64,000 nt of DNA from Mesorhizobium sp. ZC-5 (GTDB taxonomy: Bacteria > Pseudomonadota > Alphaproteobacteria > Rhizobiales > Rhizobiaceae): contig NZ_JAOWPT010000011.1 of the NCBI RefSeq assembly GCF_025753855.1, forward strand, positions 124,001 to 188,000, read 5' to 3'. A program made the translations under genes and the position numbers. The notes beneath the pieces were generated by a model, which ran no database searches, had not been told where the DNA came from, and saw only the letters and a list, made by a program, of their open reading frames with translations. How positions within the stretch are numbered: the stretch's first letter is position 1; each line of letters opens with the position of its first letter. This document shows, piece after piece, positions 39,321 to 48,094 of the stretch.

Positions 39321-39659
39321 TCAGGTCAGAAAATCGGCGCGGTGCGGCGTGAACGTATCGACCAGCCGCCCGGCCTCAAGCGCCTTCACGCCATGCACCA
39401 AATTCGACGGCACGATGAAGCCGTCGCCGGCCGAAAGCGTCTGCGCCTGCCCGTCGATCGTCACCTCGAAACGCCCCTCGGCGACGTAGCTCGACTGTAC
39501 ATGCGGATGCGAATGCAACGCGCCGACACCGCCCTTTTCAAAGGCGAATTCGACCATCATCAACTCGTCTGTATGGAGCAGGACACGTCGGCGGTTGCCG
39601 TCGGGAGTTTCGGTCCATTCACCGTCGCCGGCGCGGAAGAATATCTTGTTGTCGATCAT
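39321..39659 (-). CDS. Cupin-domain protein
   Basis: Single-domain cupin of 112 residues, the last gene of the leftward hexuronate operon. The double-stranded beta-helix metal site is seen as H-S-H-P-H followed by the second motif (G-D-G-F-I-V-P-S-N-L-V-H-G). A long frame extends upstream over the KduD gene but is antisense noise; the ATG at 39659 is the chosen start. In uronate clusters such cupins often act as pectin-degradation (KdgF-like) enzymes that linearise unsaturated uronates, consistent with the neighbouring KduI/KduD. That function is inference from context. Confidence 0.82.
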   Translation of the reverse strand: MIDNKIFFRAGDGEWTETPDGNRRRVLLHTDELMMVEFAFEKGGVGALHSHPHVQSSYVAEGRFEVTIDGQAQTLSAGDGFIVPSNLVHGVKALEAGRLVDTFTPHRADFLT

Positions 39660-39670
39660 TCGTGGTGTCC

Positions 39671-40438
39671 TCAGCGCGCCAGCCAGCCGCCGTCGACCGG
39701 CACGATGGCGCCATGCATGTAGTCCGACGCTCTCGCCAGCATGAACACGGCCGTGTCGCCGATGTCCTCCGGCCCGCCCCAGCGACCGGCCGGAATGCGC
39801 GCCAGGATGGACGCGCTGCGGTCCGGATCGGCGCGCAGGATGGCTGTGTTGTTGGTCTCGATGTAACCCGGCGCGATGGCGTTGACGTTGATCCCCTTGG
39901 CCGCCCATTCATTGGCGAGGATGCGGGTAACGCCGACCACACCGTGCTTGGCCGCCGTATAGGATGCGACGCGGATGCCGCCCTGGAAGCTCAGCATCGA
40001 AGCGATGTTGACGACCTTTCCGCGACGGCCCGGCTCGGCGAACACGCGCCTGCCAAAGGTCTGGCAGAGGAAGAACAGCGACTTCAGATTGACGTCGATC
40101 ACGCTGTCCCAGTCGGCTTCGGAGAAATCGACTGCATCGCCACGCGATATGATGCCCGCATTGTTGACCAGCCCGTCGATCGGGCCGGACTTGTCCCAAA
40201 GCTCGTCCAGCATGGCCTGCGCCGCTGCATGGTCGCCAAGGTCGCAGCGCGCCTCGCTGAATGATCCGCCGAGGCCGGCGATGATCCCGGCGGTCTCGTC
40301 CATGGCGGAGCGTCCGACACCGACGACCGTCCCCCCTGCCCTGGCAATCGAAACCGCTATCCCTTGCCCTATGCCGGTGTTGGCACCGGTAACGACGATC
40401 CGCTTGCCCTCCAGGCTGAATGCCGACAGATCGCTCAC
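39671..40438 (-). CDS. kduD: 2-dehydro-3-deoxy-D-gluconate 5-dehydrogenase KduD (SDR)
   Basis: NAD-dependent reductase of the short-chain dehydrogenase family, 255 residues, close to E. coli KduD (253). It reduces 3-deoxy-D-glycero-2,5-hexodiulosonate to 2-keto-3-deoxygluconate. Coenzyme site T-G-A-N-T-G-I-G-Q-G at about residues 18-27, N-N-A-G near 92, catalytic S-x12-Y-x3-K (S147-type Ser in N-I-A-S-M-L-S-F-Q and Y-T-A-A-K). The GTG start overlaps the KduI stop (GTGA). It could accept related keto-sugars; the KduI neighbour makes this assignment strong. Confidence 0.93.
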   Translation of the reverse strand: MSDLSAFSLEGKRIVVTGANTGIGQGIAVSIARAGGTVVGVGRSAMDETAGIIAGLGGSFSEARCDLGDHAAAQAMLDELWDKSGPIDGLVNNAGIISRGDAVDFSEADWDSVIDVNLKSLFFLCQTFGRRVFAEPGRRGKVVNIASMLSFQGGIRVASYTAAKHGVVGVTRILANEWAAKGINVNAIAPGYIETNNTAILRADPDRSASILARIPAGRWGGPEDIGDTAVFMLARASDYMHGAIVPVDGGWLAR

Positions 40439-41283
40439 CGGAGATCTCCAATCGCAACCTGGTCGACATCGGTGTAGTCGACGTTATCGCCCGCCATCGC
40501 CCAGACAAAGGCATAGTTGGAGGTCCCTGCCCCCGAATGGATCGACCAGCCAGGCGACAGTACGGCTTCCTCGCTTTTCATCACCACATGCCGGGTTTCG
40601 TCGGGCTCTCCCATGAAATGGAAAACCCGCGCGGTCTCTTCCAGGTCGAAATAGAGATAGGCCTCCATGCGCCGGTCGTGCACATGGCATGGCATGGTAT
40701 TCCACACCGAGCCTGGCGCCAGTTGCGTCATGCCGACGACAAGCTGGCAGGTCTTGACGCCATCCGGGTGAATGAACTGGAAGATCGAGCGCTCGTTGGA
40801 GGTCTGCTGGCTGCCGAGGTCGAGGCGCTTAGCATCGTCTATGCCGATCCGCTTGGTCGGATAGGCGTGATGGGCCGGCGCGCTCAGCAGATAGAATTTT
40901 GCCGGCGCCACCGCATCATCCGAGGCGAAACTGACGGCTTCGGTTCCCATGCCGACATAGATCATGTCGCGCGAGCCGATCTTGTGCGTGTCGCTGCCTG
41001 TTTTCACGCTGCCGGCACCGCCGATGTTGACTGCAATCAGTTCGCGCCGGTCGAGGAAGTTTTTCGTGCCGGTCGGCTTGATGGCTTCAAGCAACAGCGG
41101 CGCATCGACCGGCATGGCGCCGCCGACAACCATACGATCGTAATGGGTGTAGGTGAGTTGGATGCTACCGGGCTGGAAGAGGCCGGGAATATGAAAATTG
41201 TGGCGCAATTCATCCGTGCCCATCGTGGCGGCCGTGCTCGGGTCGATCGCGTAGCGCGATGAAAAAACGGTAGTGTCGGGCAT
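40435..41283 (-). CDS. kduI: 5-dehydro-4-deoxy-D-glucuronate isomerase KduI
   Basis: Isomerises 5-keto-4-deoxyuronate (from unsaturated uronates) to 3-deoxy-hexodiulosonate; 282 residues versus 278 in E. coli. The start at 41283 follows a G-G-A-A-G-A-A-G-A-G purine run; a start 27 bp upstream is possible. The cupin-like metal site is in M-P-C-H-V-H-D-R-R-M-E-A-Y-L-Y-F-D, with an earlier G-S-R-D-M-I-Y-V-G-M-G strand. It precedes kduD with GTGA overlap and follows the FadR-type regulator. In bacteria KduI also helps isomerise glucuronate. Confidence 0.96.
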   Translation of the reverse strand: MPDTTVFSSRYAIDPSTAATMGTDELRHNFHIPGLFQPGSIQLTYTHYDRMVVGGAMPVDAPLLLEAIKPTGTKNFLDRRELIAVNIGGAGSVKTGSDTHKIGSRDMIYVGMGTEAVSFASDDAVAPAKFYLLSAPAHHAYPTKRIGIDDAKRLDLGSQQTSNERSIFQFIHPDGVKTCQLVVGMTQLAPGSVWNTMPCHVHDRRMEAYLYFDLEETARVFHFMGEPDETRHVVMKSEEAVLSPGWSIHSGAGTSNYAFVWAMAGDNVDYTDVDQVAIGDLR

Positions 41284-41306
41284 GTCTGAACTCTTCTTCC
41301 TGATGG

Positions 41307-42077
41307 TCAAAATGTCCTGACCCGTGGGCTTGCGGCCAGGTATTCCGTCTGCTGGCTGGCCAGACGTTTGCGGTAGCGATCCTGCGCGGCGACCAGATGC
41401 GCGCGCATGGCATCGCGGGCGGCGTGGGGATCGCCGGCGGAAATTGCTCTCAATATCAGCAAGTGCTCGCGCTGAAGACCGGTCAGGTATTCCGTCGACA
41501 AGACTTCCACCGAATACCAGGGTGAGTTGCGGTCGCAGGGAATGGTGCGATCGCCGAGCGCGTCGAGTATTTCGACGTAGAAGGGATTGTTGGTCGCGGA
41601 AGCAATCTCGCGATGGAAAGCGAAGTCCGCCTTGCCGGTCGGCTCGCCGAGATTGAGCAACCGCTCGAATTCGAAGAAGGCCTCCTGGATGAGCGCCTCC
41701 TGTGCGGCGTTCCGGCGGATCGCCGCCAGCCCGGCACTTTCAATCTCGATGCCCATGCGGACCTCGAGCACATTGATTGCCTGGCTGACCTTGTTGATAT
41801 CCTGGCTGATCGAGCCGAAGGCCAGGGTAGAATGCTCGAGCACGAAAACGCCGGCCCCCTGCCGCGATTCGACCAGCCCATCGGCGGCAAGCGACGCGAT
41901 CGCCTCGCGGATGACGGTACGGCTGACACCGAAGGTTTCGGTGAGCTGGCTTTCTGTCGGCAGTTTCTGTCCGGGCGCGACCTCGCCGCCAAGCACCTGC
42001 GCGCGCAACGCTGCGACCACGTGCTCGGAGAGTTTTGGTTTGCGTTCGATGCGCTGGTCGGTCGCGGCGTCGGCCAT
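41307..42077 (-). CDS. GntR/FadR-family transcriptional regulator
   Basis: Likely repressor of the hexuronate genes, 256 residues from the ATG at 42077. The winged helix-turn-helix at residues 15-80 shows L-P-T-E-S-Q-L-T-E-T-F-G-V-S-R-T-V-I-R-E-A-I, followed by the W-wing G-L-V-E-S-R-Q-G-A-G-V-F-V. The FCD ligand domain (D-x-x-x-H-x-x-x types: D-F-A-F-H-R-E-I and H-L-V-A-A-Q-D-R) binds metal and sugar acids. It sits between kduI and the TRAP permease on the same strand. The palindrome at 46476 between uxaC and the uxuB-like gene is a plausible operator for it. Confidence 0.88.
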   Translation of the reverse strand: MADAATDQRIERKPKLSEHVVAALRAQVLGGEVAPGQKLPTESQLTETFGVSRTVIREAIASLAADGLVESRQGAGVFVLEHSTLAFGSISQDINKVSQAINVLEVRMGIEIESAGLAAIRRNAAQEALIQEAFFEFERLLNLGEPTGKADFAFHREIASATNNPFYVEILDALGDRTIPCDRNSPWYSVEVLSTEYLTGLQREHLLILRAISAGDPHAARDAMRAHLVAAQDRYRKRLASQQTEYLAASPRVRTF

Positions 42078-42085
42078 GTCGATCC

Positions 42086-43366
42086 CTATTTGAACACGCT
42101 GGGCAGCCACAGCGAGATCGCCGGGATGTACGTGACCAGCCCGAGAACCACCAGTCCTGCAGCATAGAACGGCCAGATCGAGCGCATGGCCTCCCACACG
42201 CTTATCTTGCCGACGGCACAGGCCACGAATTGCACCGCTCCCACCGGCGGGGTGTTCAGCCCTATGCCGAAGTTGAGGATCATGATGACGCCGAAATGCA
42301 CGGGATCGACGCCGTAGGCCTGGGCTACCGGCAGGAAGATCGGCGTGCAGATGATGATCGTCGGCCCCATGTCCATGAAGGTGCCAAGGAAAAGCATCAG
42401 CACATTGAGCAGGAGAAGCACGATCAGCGGATCTTCCGAGACCGCGTTCATCGAGGCGATCAGCGCGGCTGGTACCTTCAGGAACGCCATCAGCCACGAA
42501 AAGGCCGCCGCCATGCCGATGATGAGAAGCACCATCGCAGTCGTGCGCACGGCGCCGTGGGTGGCGTGGACGAACCCTTCCCAGCTCATCTGCCGATAGA
42601 CGAACACCGTGACGAGCAAGGCGTAGATGACAGCGATGCACGAACTCTCCGTTGCGGTGAATATGCCAGACCGCACGCCGCCGAAGATGATAGCGATCAG
42701 AAGCAGGCCAGGAACCGCCACGGCAGCGAGATGCACAATGGCGGTAAAGCCGGGGAACGGCTCGGTCGGGTAACCTCGGCTGCGCGCGACGAAATAGGCG
42801 GTAACCATCAGCGCTGCGGCCAACAGCAGGCCCGGGATGATGCCGGCGGTGAACAGGTCGGCGATGGAAATTTTCCCACCCGCCGAGATCGAATAGATGA
42901 TCATGTTGTGCGAGGGGGGTAAAAGCAGTGCGATCAGTGCCGCCATCGAGGTGACGTTCACTGCGTAGTCGGCGCCGTAGCCGCGCGCTTTCATCTGCGG
43001 GATCATCAGGCCGCCGACAGCGGCCGCCTCAGCGACCGCCGAGCCGGAAATGCCGCCAAACAGAGTGGCGGTGACGATGTTCACCTGCCCCAGCCCGCCG
43101 CGCAAATGCCCGACCAGCGATGCGGCAAAGGCAACGATCTTCTGCGCGATGCCACCTCGCACCATAAGGTCGCCGGCATAGATGAAGAAGGGGATGGCGA
43201 GCAGCGAAAACACGCTCATGCCGGAGTTCAGCCGCTGGAACACGATCAGCGGCGGCAGTCCCATGTAGATCACGGTGGCGAAGCTCGCCACGCCGAGACA
43301 GAACGCGATCGGCGTGCCGATGATCATCAGCAAGGTGAAGACGCCAAACAATATCCAAAGTTCCAT
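42086..43366 (-). CDS. TRAP transporter large permease (DctM-like)
   Basis: Membrane ion-coupled permease of 426 residues, about 12 helices. The family sequence starts with L-W-I-L-F-G-V-F-T-L-L-M-I-I-G-T-P-I-A-F, contains F-I-Y-A-G-D-L-M-V-R-G-G-I and S-G-S-A-V-A-E-A-A-A-V-G, and near the end T-P-P-V-G. It imports a carboxylated substrate using a sodium or proton gradient. The small-permease gene lies 4 bp upstream. With UxaC and UxuAB nearby a hexuronate substrate such as D-glucuronate or galacturonate is likely. Confidence 0.94.
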   Translation of the reverse strand: MELWILFGVFTLLMIIGTPIAFCLGVASFATVIYMGLPPLIVFQRLNSGMSVFSLLAIPFFIYAGDLMVRGGIAQKIVAFAASLVGHLRGGLGQVNIVTATLFGGISGSAVAEAAAVGGLMIPQMKARGYGADYAVNVTSMAALIALLLPPSHNMIIYSISAGGKISIADLFTAGIIPGLLLAAALMVTAYFVARSRGYPTEPFPGFTAIVHLAAVAVPGLLLIAIIFGGVRSGIFTATESSCIAVIYALLVTVFVYRQMSWEGFVHATHGAVRTTAMVLLIIGMAAAFSWLMAFLKVPAALIASMNAVSEDPLIVLLLLNVLMLFLGTFMDMGPTIIICTPIFLPVAQAYGVDPVHFGVIMILNFGIGLNTPPVGAVQFVACAVGKISVWEAMRSIWPFYAAGLVVLGLVTYIPAISLWLPSVFK

Positions 43367-43370
43367 GCCG

Positions 43371-43931
43371 TCAGACCTTCAAATTGGCTGTATCGAGTTC
43401 GGCGGCGACTTCGGCCGGGGGCAACTCGTCGAGAGCATCGTCGATCGGCGCGCCGGAGAGCCGCAGCACGATGCGTTCGAGAGTGAACAGCACGACAAAC
43501 GCGCCGCCCGCGACCAGCGGAACGTAGTCCCAGCCGCCCGAGATGCCGAGCGACGGCAGCGTGGTGTTCCAGGTCAGCGCGACAAGCTGGCCGCCGTACC
43601 AGATCATGCCGATGCCGAAGGCAAAGGCGACGAGGTCGGAGATCATGCGCAGCCATTTCTTGCCGCCCTTGGGCAGCACGTACAGCAGCACGTCGAAGCC
43701 GAGATGGTAGTTTTCGCGCACGCCGACTGCAGCGCCGAGGAAGATGAACCAGCTCATCAGCATGACCGACCCCGGTTCGGTCCAGCTTGGCGAATCGTTG
43801 AGCACGTAACGGCAGAACACCTGCCAGGCGACGAAGATGGTCATCAGCACGAGGCCGATGCCGGCCGCCCAAAGCGCCAGCTGGTTAAGCTTCGACAGAA
43901 ATCGACCCGTTTTTTCCAGCGTCGCGGACAT
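43371..43931 (-). CDS. TRAP transporter small permease (DctQ-like)
   Basis: Four-helix membrane protein of 186 residues from the ATG at 43931. Typical DctQ features: an N-terminal helix with L-N-Q-L-A-L-W-A-A-G-I, then V-F-C-R-Y-V-L-N-D-S-P-S-W-T-E-P (the conserved WTE motif) and Y-H-L-G-F-D near 80. It helps stabilise the large permease for the same substrate. Between the binding-protein and large-permease genes, in the standard P-Q-M order reading leftwards. Confidence 0.93.
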   Translation of the reverse strand: MSATLEKTGRFLSKLNQLALWAAGIGLVLMTIFVAWQVFCRYVLNDSPSWTEPGSVMLMSWFIFLGAAVGVRENYHLGFDVLLYVLPKGGKKWLRMISDLVAFAFGIGMIWYGGQLVALTWNTTLPSLGISGGWDYVPLVAGGAFVVLFTLERIVLRLSGAPIDDALDELPPAEVAAELDTANLKV

Positions 43932-43990
43932 GCGCTGCTCCTGAATTGCAGGATGGGCCGACCGGACGGACCGGCCCATCCTATCGCTGG

Positions 43991-44968
43991 TTACTGCACC
44001 GCCTGGACGTCGGCGACCATCTTCTTCAGCACATCATCCGTGACGTGCTTCTCGTAAACCGGCTTCATCGCATCGATGAATCCCTGCTTTTCCGGCGTGG
44101 TGATCTGCGCGCCGGCCTCTTCCACCTTCTTGCGCGATTCACCGACCTTGGCCGCCCACAGCTCGCGCTGTTTGGCGACCGAGTCCTTCGCCGCCTGCTT
44201 GAAGATTTCCTGATCTTCCGGCGTCAGCTTGTCGAAGGCCGCCTTGTTCATGACGAACACCTCCGGAAGGATGGTGTGCTCGTCGAGCGAGAGGTTCTTG
44301 GCGACTTCGAAATGCTTGGCGGTATCATAGCTCGGGAAGTTGTTTTCGGCGCCGTCGATGACGCCGGTCTCGATCGACGAATAGACCTCGCCGTAAGGCA
44401 TCGGCGTGGCATTGGCACCGAGCGCGGCAACCATGTCGACGAAGATGTCGGACTGGATGACGCGGAACTTCAGGCCCGCCATGTCGGCGACCGAGTTGAT
44501 CGGTTTGGTCTTGTTGTAGAAGGAGCGCGCGCCCGCATCGTAGAAGGCGAGCACCACGAGACCGGCTGGCTCGAACGCCGCTTTGATCTGGTCGCCGATC
44601 GGACCATCCATCACCTTGTGCATGTGGTCTTCCGATCGGAAGATGTAGGGCAACGCCGGAACGATCGTTTCCTTCACCGTACCGTTGAACGGTGCCATCG
44701 AGACGCGGTTGAGCTCGATGACGCCCGAGCGCACTTGCTCGATCGTGTCCTTTTCCTCGCCGAGCTGGGCCGAGTGATAGACTTCGACCGAGTAGCGGCC
44801 GCCGGTGCGTTCCTTCACCAGCTCACCGAAATACTTGACGCCCTCGACCGTCGGATAGCCGTCCGGATGGGTGTCGGACGATTTCAGCACCGTCTGCGCG
44901 AGCGCCGTCCCCGTCATCAGCGCGGCAGCCAGCAACGTGGCCCCCGCCAGTTTCGAAAAATGCAGCAT
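43991..44968 (-). CDS. TRAP transporter substrate-binding protein (DctP-like)
   Basis: Periplasmic receptor, 325 residues, with a signal peptide (hydrophobic core A-T-L-L-A-A-A-L-M-T-G, A-L-A site near residue 24). The mature protein begins L-K-S-S-D-T-H-P-D-G-Y-P-T. Family motifs are R-T-G-G-R-Y-S-V-E-V-Y and G-L-K-F-R-V-I-Q-S, the latter carrying the carboxylate-binding Arg, plus D-G-A-E-N-N near residue 210. The start ATG at 44968 has GGGAGG at about -12. It lies 36 bp from uxaC on the same strand. Sugar acids are the expected ligand. Confidence 0.93.
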   Translation of the reverse strand: MLHFSKLAGATLLAAALMTGTALAQTVLKSSDTHPDGYPTVEGVKYFGELVKERTGGRYSVEVYHSAQLGEEKDTIEQVRSGVIELNRVSMAPFNGTVKETIVPALPYIFRSEDHMHKVMDGPIGDQIKAAFEPAGLVVLAFYDAGARSFYNKTKPINSVADMAGLKFRVIQSDIFVDMVAALGANATPMPYGEVYSSIETGVIDGAENNFPSYDTAKHFEVAKNLSLDEHTILPEVFVMNKAAFDKLTPEDQEIFKQAAKDSVAKQRELWAAKVGESRKKVEEAGAQITTPEKQGFIDAMKPVYEKHVTDDVLKKMVADVQAVQ

Positions 44969-45004
44969 TGTTTCCTCCCGTTTCAAATGTCGGGCTTTCG
45001 CCCA

Positions 45005-46414
45005 CTAGAGCCGGTACGCCTTTTTTGCGAGCGTATAGGCAAGATCTTGCGCAAGCTCGTGCGCCTCGTCCTCGCGGAGCCTGTGCTCCGAGACGAGACG
45101 TGCAAGGAATGCGCAATCAACCCGGCGCGCCACATCGTGACGGGCCGGAATGGATGGAAAGGCGCGGGTGTCGTCGTTGAATCCGACCGTGTTGTAGAAG
45201 CCCGCGGTTTCGGTGGTCATCTCGCGGAAACGCCGCATGCCTTCCGGGCTGTCGTGGAACCACCAGGCCGGCCCGAGCCGCAGCGCCGGATAGACCCCCG
45301 CCAGCGGCGCGAGTTCGCGTGCATAGCTCGTTTCATCCAGCGTGAAGACGATGACGGTCAGCTCCGGTTCGGTGCCGACGGCGTCGAGCAACGGTTTCAA
45401 GGCGGTCACGTAGTCGGTGCGGGTGGGAATATCGAAACCCTTGTCGCGGCCGAACTTCTTCAGCATCGAAGGCGAGTGATTTCGCCAGGACCCCGGGTGA
45501 ATTTGCAGAACGAGCCCATCGTCGAGGCTCATTTTCGCCATTTCGGTCAGCATTTGCGCGCGGAAAAGCCGGCGCTCGCGTTCGTCCTCGGAACCGCTCC
45601 GGATGCGGTTGAACAGTTCCTCGGCAGCTGCATCCGAGAGGTTCGCGGTCTCCGCCGTTGCGTGTCCATGGTCGGTCGACGTGGCGCCGAACGACTTGAA
45701 AAAAGCCCGCCGCGATCTGTGAGAATCCAGATAACCTCGCCAATTTCCCGTGTCGCAGCCGGTAATTTCGCCAAGACGGTCGAGGTTTTCGCCAAAATTT
45801 TCGAAATCCGGATCGACGACCGAATCCGGCCGATAAGCGGTCATGACACGTCCCTTCCAGCCGCTGTCGCGGATCATGGCGTGCCATTTGAGATCGTCGA
45901 GCGCGCCTTCGGTGGTGGCGATCGCTTCGATGTTGAACCGCTCGAATAGCGCGCGCGGACGATAATCGTCACGCTGCAGATGCTCGGCGATGGTGTCGTA
46001 ATGCGCGTCCGCGGTCTTCGCGGTCAGCGGTTCGGAAATGCCGAACAGATCGGAGAAAACATAATCCAGCCAGATGCGGGTCGGAGTGCCGCGGAAGAGA
46101 TGATAGTTTTCGGCGAAACGCCGCCAGATCTTCCGGCCATCGGTTTCGACCGGGGAACCATCGAGCGTGGGCACGCCGAGATCCTCCAGGCGTACGCCCT
46201 GGCTGAACAGCATGCGGAAAATATAGTGGTCGGGTACTATCAGCAGGCGTGCCGGGTCCGGGAAAGGTTCGTTGAGCGCAAACCAGCTGGGATCGGTATG
46301 CCCGTGCGGGCTGACGATCGGAAGGCCTTTGACCTCGGCATAAAGCTTTCGCGCGATCGAGCGTGTGCGCTCTTCGGCCGGAAACAGCAGATCGGGATCG
46401 ATGAGCATGCTCAT
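45005..46414 (-). CDS. uxaC: Glucuronate isomerase UxaC
   Basis: Converts D-glucuronate to D-fructuronate (or galacturonate to tagaturonate); 469 residues, same length as E. coli UxaC (470). Metal-binding P-H-G-H-T-D lies near residue 36; the N-terminal L-P-I-V-S motif, central D-A-H-Y-D-T, and the near-terminal W-W-F-H-D-S-P-E-G and G-F-N-D-D-T-R-A motifs of the amidohydrolase-like UxaC fold are present. It leads the leftward operon with the TRAP transporter, regulator and KduI/KduD, and faces uxuB across a 198-bp gap with a palindrome. Confidence 0.97.
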   Translation of the reverse strand: MSMLIDPDLLFPAEERTRSIARKLYAEVKGLPIVSPHGHTDPSWFALNEPFPDPARLLIVPDHYIFRMLFSQGVRLEDLGVPTLDGSPVETDGRKIWRRFAENYHLFRGTPTRIWLDYVFSDLFGISEPLTAKTADAHYDTIAEHLQRDDYRPRALFERFNIEAIATTEGALDDLKWHAMIRDSGWKGRVMTAYRPDSVVDPDFENFGENLDRLGEITGCDTGNWRGYLDSHRSRRAFFKSFGATSTDHGHATAETANLSDAAAEELFNRIRSGSEDERERRLFRAQMLTEMAKMSLDDGLVLQIHPGSWRNHSPSMLKKFGRDKGFDIPTRTDYVTALKPLLDAVGTEPELTVIVFTLDETSYARELAPLAGVYPALRLGPAWWFHDSPEGMRRFREMTTETAGFYNTVGFNDDTRAFPSIPARHDVARRVDCAFLARLVSEHRLREDEAHELAQDLAYTLAKKAYRL

Positions 46415-46475
46415 GCCAACGTGCCGCTCCTCCCTCGGCGCGACAATGGCTAGGGCGAGCGACTGATAATGTCAA

Positions 46476-46500
46476 CATACAAAAAATAGATTGTTGTATG
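46476..46500. promoter_or_regulatory. Inverted repeat in the uxaC-uxuB divergent gap
   Basis: CATACAA (46476-46482) and TTGTATG (46494-46500) form a perfect 7-bp inverted repeat, 62 bp from uxaC and 113 bp from the uxuB-like start. GntR/FadR-type operators often have comparable T-G-T/A-C-A arms, and the FadR-type regulator of this block is encoded 4 kb away. A direct test is needed. Confidence 0.5.
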
Positions 46501-46612
46501 ATGACTTTGTTGCACGCGCTCCCGAACCGTTGTAGGCAGGATTGCCGACGAGGATGGGCGGCAGGAGGAATCTTTTGACACTGCTCACATCGTGCGCCGG
46601 TTGATATCCATT

Positions 46613-48094
46613 ATGCGCCACCGGCTTTCCAGCAACACGCTCACCACAATTCCCGCTCCCGTCGCCTGCCCGCGTTACGATCGCAGCGCGGTTGTTCCCG
46701 GCATCGTGCATCTTGGCCTCGGCGCATTTCACCGGGCGCATCAGGCCGCGTATGTCGAGGATTGCCTCGCTGCCGGCGAGACCGGTTGGGGCATTGTCGG
46801 CGCCTCCCTGCGCAGCACCGACACGCGCGACGCGCTGGGGCCGCAGGACGGGCTCTACACGCTCGCCGTTCGCGACGGAGAACATGAAGGTCTGCGTGTC
46901 GTCGGGTCCATCGTCTCGGTGCTGGTTGCGCCGGAAAATCCCGAGGCATTGCTCGACGCCCTAATCGATCCCCGCATCCGCATCGTCACGTTGACCGTGA
47001 CGGAGAAAGCCTACCTGCGCAATGCCGCCGGCGATCTCGACACCAGGCATCCGGATGTCGCCTGGGACCTGTCCAATCCCGACCGGCCGAAGACCTTGTA
47101 CGGCTTCCTCGCAGAGGGACTTGCCCGCCGGAGATCGGCGGGGACACCTCCCTTCACCGTGCTGTGTTGCGACAACCTGCCTGCCAACGGAGCGACGCTT
47201 CGGCGGCTTCTGCTGGAATTCGCCGCCGAGCGCGACGCGGAACTCGAAGCTCATATCACCGGCGAAGTGGCGTTTCCGTCCAGCATGGTCGACCGCATCG
47301 TGCCGGCGACCACGGATGCAGACCGGGCGCGGGTATCCGAGCGGCTTGGCGCCGACGATGCGTGGCCGGTGATGACCGAACCGTTCTGCCAGTGGGTAGT
47401 CGAGGACAACTTCACCGCCGGTCGCCCGGACTGGGAAAAATTCGGCGTCACCATGGTCGAGGACGTGCGGCCGTTCGAGGACATGAAACTCAGGCTGCTC
47501 AACGGCTCGCACTCGGCGATCGCCTATCTCGGTCTGCTTCTCGGCCATGCAACCGTGGCCGAGGCCTTCGCGGATCCGGCGATCAGAAGATTTGTCGGCA
47601 ACCTTTGGGCCGAGACCATCCCCACCCTGCCCAAAGGCGCCGGGCTCGATCCGCAAGCCTACATCGAAAAACTCGCCAACCGCTACGCCAACACATCGCT
47701 TCAGCACCGCACCGCCCAGATCGCCAATGACGGCAGCCAGAAGCTGCCGCAACGCGTCATTGCCTCGGCATTGGATCGAGCCGGCGAAAACACGCCGGTC
47801 ACGCACCTGATGCTGGTCGTTGCAGCGTGGATTGCCGCTTGCGAGGCGCGCGGCGGCAAGCTGTCCATCGGGCTCTTCAGCGACCCGCTGGACGGACCGC
47901 TTGCCGATATCGCCGCGGGCGAGTTTTCGGCAGCCGAAACAGTGCGCCGCGTTTTCGATGCCGCGGGTTTCGCCAAGGACCAGAACAACCGCGAACGCCT
48001 CATGTCGGCAGCAGCCGATCATCTCGAAACCATCCGCCGAAAGGGTGCTTCCGTTGCCCTTTCCGAACTTGCCGAAAAGGATTCCGCAGCGTGA
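46613..48094 (+). CDS. uxuB: Mannitol dehydrogenase-family oxidoreductase (fructuronate reductase UxuB-like)
   Basis: NAD-linked oxidoreductase, 493 residues, predicted to reduce D-fructuronate to D-mannonate. Start ATG at 46613 chosen; a GTG at 46592 is possible but places the AGGAGGA site poorly. N-terminal coenzyme fold G-I-V-H-L-G-L-G-A-F-H-R-A-H-Q, then I-R-I-V-T-L-T-V-T-E-K-A-Y, C-D-N-L-P-A-N-G, and the catalytic Lys-containing M-K-L-R-L-L-N-G-S-H-S, as in polyol dehydrogenases. The uxuA gene follows with GTGA overlap, so the two catalyse successive steps. A tagaturonate reductase role is also possible. Confidence 0.9.
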   Translation: MRHRLSSNTLTTIPAPVACPRYDRSAVVPGIVHLGLGAFHRAHQAAYVEDCLAAGETGWGIVGASLRSTDTRDALGPQDGLYTLAVRDGEHEGLRVVGSIVSVLVAPENPEALLDALIDPRIRIVTLTVTEKAYLRNAAGDLDTRHPDVAWDLSNPDRPKTLYGFLAEGLARRRSAGTPPFTVLCCDNLPANGATLRRLLLEFAAERDAELEAHITGEVAFPSSMVDRIVPATTDADRARVSERLGADDAWPVMTEPFCQWVVEDNFTAGRPDWEKFGVTMVEDVRPFEDMKLRLLNGSHSAIAYLGLLLGHATVAEAFADPAIRRFVGNLWAETIPTLPKGAGLDPQAYIEKLANRYANTSLQHRTAQIANDGSQKLPQRVIASALDRAGENTPVTHLMLVVAAWIAACEARGGKLSIGLFSDPLDGPLADIAAGEFSAAETVRRVFDAAGFAKDQNNRERLMSAAADHLETIRRKGASVALSELAEKDSAA